From Rhodococcus sp. (in: high G+C Gram-positive bacteria) (GTDB taxonomy: Bacteria; Actinomycetota; Actinomycetes; Mycobacteriales; Mycobacteriaceae): 6,373 bases of DNA. Made by a program: the position numbers and the translations under genes. Location: positions 1-6,373 of the forward strand of contig JAAYXN010000182.1 in NCBI GenBank assembly GCA_012515885.1, read 5' to 3'. The notes below the pieces were generated by a model. That model was not told the origin of the DNA, made no database searches, and saw nothing but the letters and a program-made list of their open reading frames with translations. This document shows, piece by piece, positions 5,385-6,373 of this stretch; position 1 is the first letter of the stretch, and every line of letters starts with the position of its first letter.

Positions 5385-6062
5385 GTGAAATTGCTACGCC
5401 GCGGTGACTCTGACGATTCGGACAAGCAGGGCTCAGATAAGTTGAGTTCCACAGCTGCCGAGACCGGGTCGGACTCCGACCCCACGGAGACGACCGCGCA
5501 GTCCGCTGGCAAGGGTCGACCAACCCCCAAGCGACGCGACGCCGAAAACCGACGCCGCGGCCCAGTCGCGCCCGCACCTATGACCGCGAAGGAAGCTCGC
5601 GCCCGTCGCAAAGCGAACCGTGGCAGCAAAGAGGACCGCAAGGTTGCTGCCGCCGAGCGTCGCGCCGCCGCGGCTGATCGCCGTGCACGCATGCTCGCCG
5701 GTGAAGACAAGTACCTGCTTCCCCGCGACAAGGGCCCCGTCCGCGCCTATGTCCGCGACTTTGTCGACGCGCGACGCAACCTCGTCGGGCTGTTCATGCC
5801 GCTGGCTATCGTGCTGATCATGACGATGTTCGTCTCCCCCGCGCTGCAAGCAATCGTCACCCTCGCCATGTTCGTGATGATGATTCTGATGGTCATCGAG
5901 GGCATCTACATCGGCCGCGTGGTCAACAACCGCGTGCGCGAACGCTTCCCCGATTCGATCGACGGTGGTTTCAAGCTTGGCTGGTACGCATTTGTGCGTG
6001 CGTCGCAGATCCGTAAGCTCCGGGCCCCGAAGCCTCGCGTCGGCCCCGGCGACGCGATCTGA
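5385..6062 (+). CDS. DUF3043 family two-helix membrane protein
   Basis: The 225-aa product resembles M. tuberculosis Rv2206 as I remember it. Residues 1-60 are acidic and serine-rich, then basic (KGRPTPKRR at 43-51), probably disordered. Residues 59-110 hold the conserved GPVAPAPMTAKEARARR, a highly charged Arg/Ala/Lys helix likely to form a coiled coil, and LAGEDKYLLPRDKGPVR (104-120). Two hydrophobic segments follow, about 135-151 and 155-178, then a basic tail with RASQIRKLRAPKPRVGPGD. The many Arg/Lys residues on both sides suggest that N- and C-termini are both cytoplasmic, with a hairpin in the membrane. The function of this family is not known to me. The GTG at 5385 gives the start VKLLRRG, which agrees with the Rv2206 N-terminus. 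The frame stays open for 1.2 kb upstream across the antisense of glxK, but that part has no homology. It overlaps nothing and is followed after 4 nt by cobT, so the two are probably co-transcribed. Confidence 0.88.
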   Translation: MKLLRRGDSDDSDKQGSDKLSSTAAETGSDSDPTETTAQSAGKGRPTPKRRDAENRRRGPVAPAPMTAKEARARRKANRGSKEDRKVAAAERRAAAADRRARMLAGEDKYLLPRDKGPVRAYVRDFVDARRNLVGLFMPLAIVLIMTMFVSPALQAIVTLAMFVMMILMVIEGIYIGRVVNNRVRERFPDSIDGGFKLGWYAFVRASQIRKLRAPKPRVGPGDAI

Positions 6063-6066
6063 TCGC

Positions 6067-6373
6067 GTGCACGACCCGGTCACGTTCGACGAGATCACTG
6101 CTCCGGATGACACCATTCGCGAGCAGGCGCGAGCGCGCCAACGCACCCTGACGAAACCGGACGGATCGCTCGGGCGACTTGAGGAACTCGCCAATTGGGT
6201 GGCAGCGTGCCAGGGCCAGTGCCCGCCCCAACTGTTTACCCGCCCCAGGGTGGTGGTGTTTGCTGGCGATCACGGGATTGCCGCGCACGGGGTGTCGGCG
6301 TATCCGGCGGAAGTCACCGCACAGATGGTCGCCAATTTCGCTGCGGGCGGCGCGGCCGTGAACGCTCTCGCAG
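6067..6373 (+). CDS. cobT: Nicotinate-nucleotide--dimethylbenzimidazole phosphoribosyltransferase, N-terminal part (partial)
   Basis: Only the first 102 codons are in the window; the gene runs past its end. The translation shows the CobT hallmarks LTKPDGSLGRLEELA (28-42), which helps form the 5,6-dimethylbenzimidazole pocket in the family, VVVFAGDHGIAAHGVSAYP (62-80) and EVTAQMVANFAAGGAAVNAL (82-101). CobT makes alpha-ribazole phosphate from nicotinate mononucleotide and dimethylbenzimidazole, a cytoplasmic step in assembling the lower ligand of cobalamin. The GTG start at 6067 lies 4 nt after the DUF3043 stop, with no clear ribosome binding site, so translation is probably coupled to the upstream gene. 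In M. tuberculosis the same pair (Rv2206, then cobT Rv2207) is followed by cobS, which would be expected just beyond this window. Confidence 0.95.
   Translation, partial: MHDPVTFDEITAPDDTIREQARARQRTLTKPDGSLGRLEELANWVAACQGQCPPQLFTRPRVVVFAGDHGIAAHGVSAYPAEVTAQMVANFAAGGAAVNALA

Noticed and set aside
5433..6194. A 253-codon minus-strand frame rich in His and Asp opposite the DUF3043 gene
   Set aside because: The His/Asp richness mirrors the hydrophobic and Met/Val codons of the membrane helices on the plus strand. The frame also runs into cobT, where plus-strand coding is certain.
1..6373. Mobile elements, CRISPR arrays, tRNA or rRNA genes, riboswitches (including a cobalamin riboswitch before cobT), or defence genes
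   Set aside because: I looked for regularly spaced repeats, transposase-like proteins, terminal inverted repeats, and structured leaders, and saw none. cobT has only 4 nt of upstream spacer, and the leader of its operon appears absent, leaving no room for a cobalamin riboswitch directly ahead of it.

Overview
The window looks like the chromosome of a high-GC Gram-positive bacterium of the Mycobacteriales, most probably a Corynebacterium. Three things point there. From memory, the protein sequences closely resemble LtsA of C. glutamicum and Rv2202c, Rv2204c and Rv2206 of M. tuberculosis. Several genes start with GTG, and two appear to be read from leaderless promoters. The gene order matches the mycobacterial block ctaC - asnB - adoK - HesB-like - glycerate kinase - DUF3043 - cobT. 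The assignment rests on remembered homologues and synteny, not on a search.

Layout: (1) 1-106, minus strand: the 5' end of ctaC (cytochrome c oxidase subunit II), a lipoprotein. (2) 107-377: divergent control region for ctaC and asnB, containing a perfect 13-bp palindrome. (3) 378-2333, plus: asnB/ltsA, a glutamine-dependent amidotransferase of the asparagine synthetase B family; in this group it amidates meso-diaminopimelate in peptidoglycan. (4) 2357-2395: a strong two-way hairpin between convergent genes. (5) 2430-3398, minus: adoK, a PfkB-family adenosine kinase. (6) 3399-3686: non-coding, with a long inverted repeat that probably ends the next gene's transcript. (7) 3687-4037, minus: an A-type iron-sulfur carrier (ErpA/HesB/IscA family). 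(8) 4146-5246, minus: a glycerate kinase. (9) 5247-5384: divergent promoter region with two repeated small dyads. (10) 5385-6062, plus: a two-helix membrane protein of the DUF3043 family. (11) 6067-6373, plus: the start of cobT, 4 nt after the membrane protein gene and running off the window.

This is conserved housekeeping DNA: respiration, cell-wall modification, purine salvage, Fe-S maturation, glycerate metabolism and assembly of the cobalamin lower ligand. I see no mobile element, CRISPR array, tRNA, rRNA or defence system, and no evidence for a new biological system. The points worth a second look are small: start-site corrections, apparent leaderless promoters facing each other, unexplained dyads and inverted repeats, and a short basic insertion in AsnB/LtsA.
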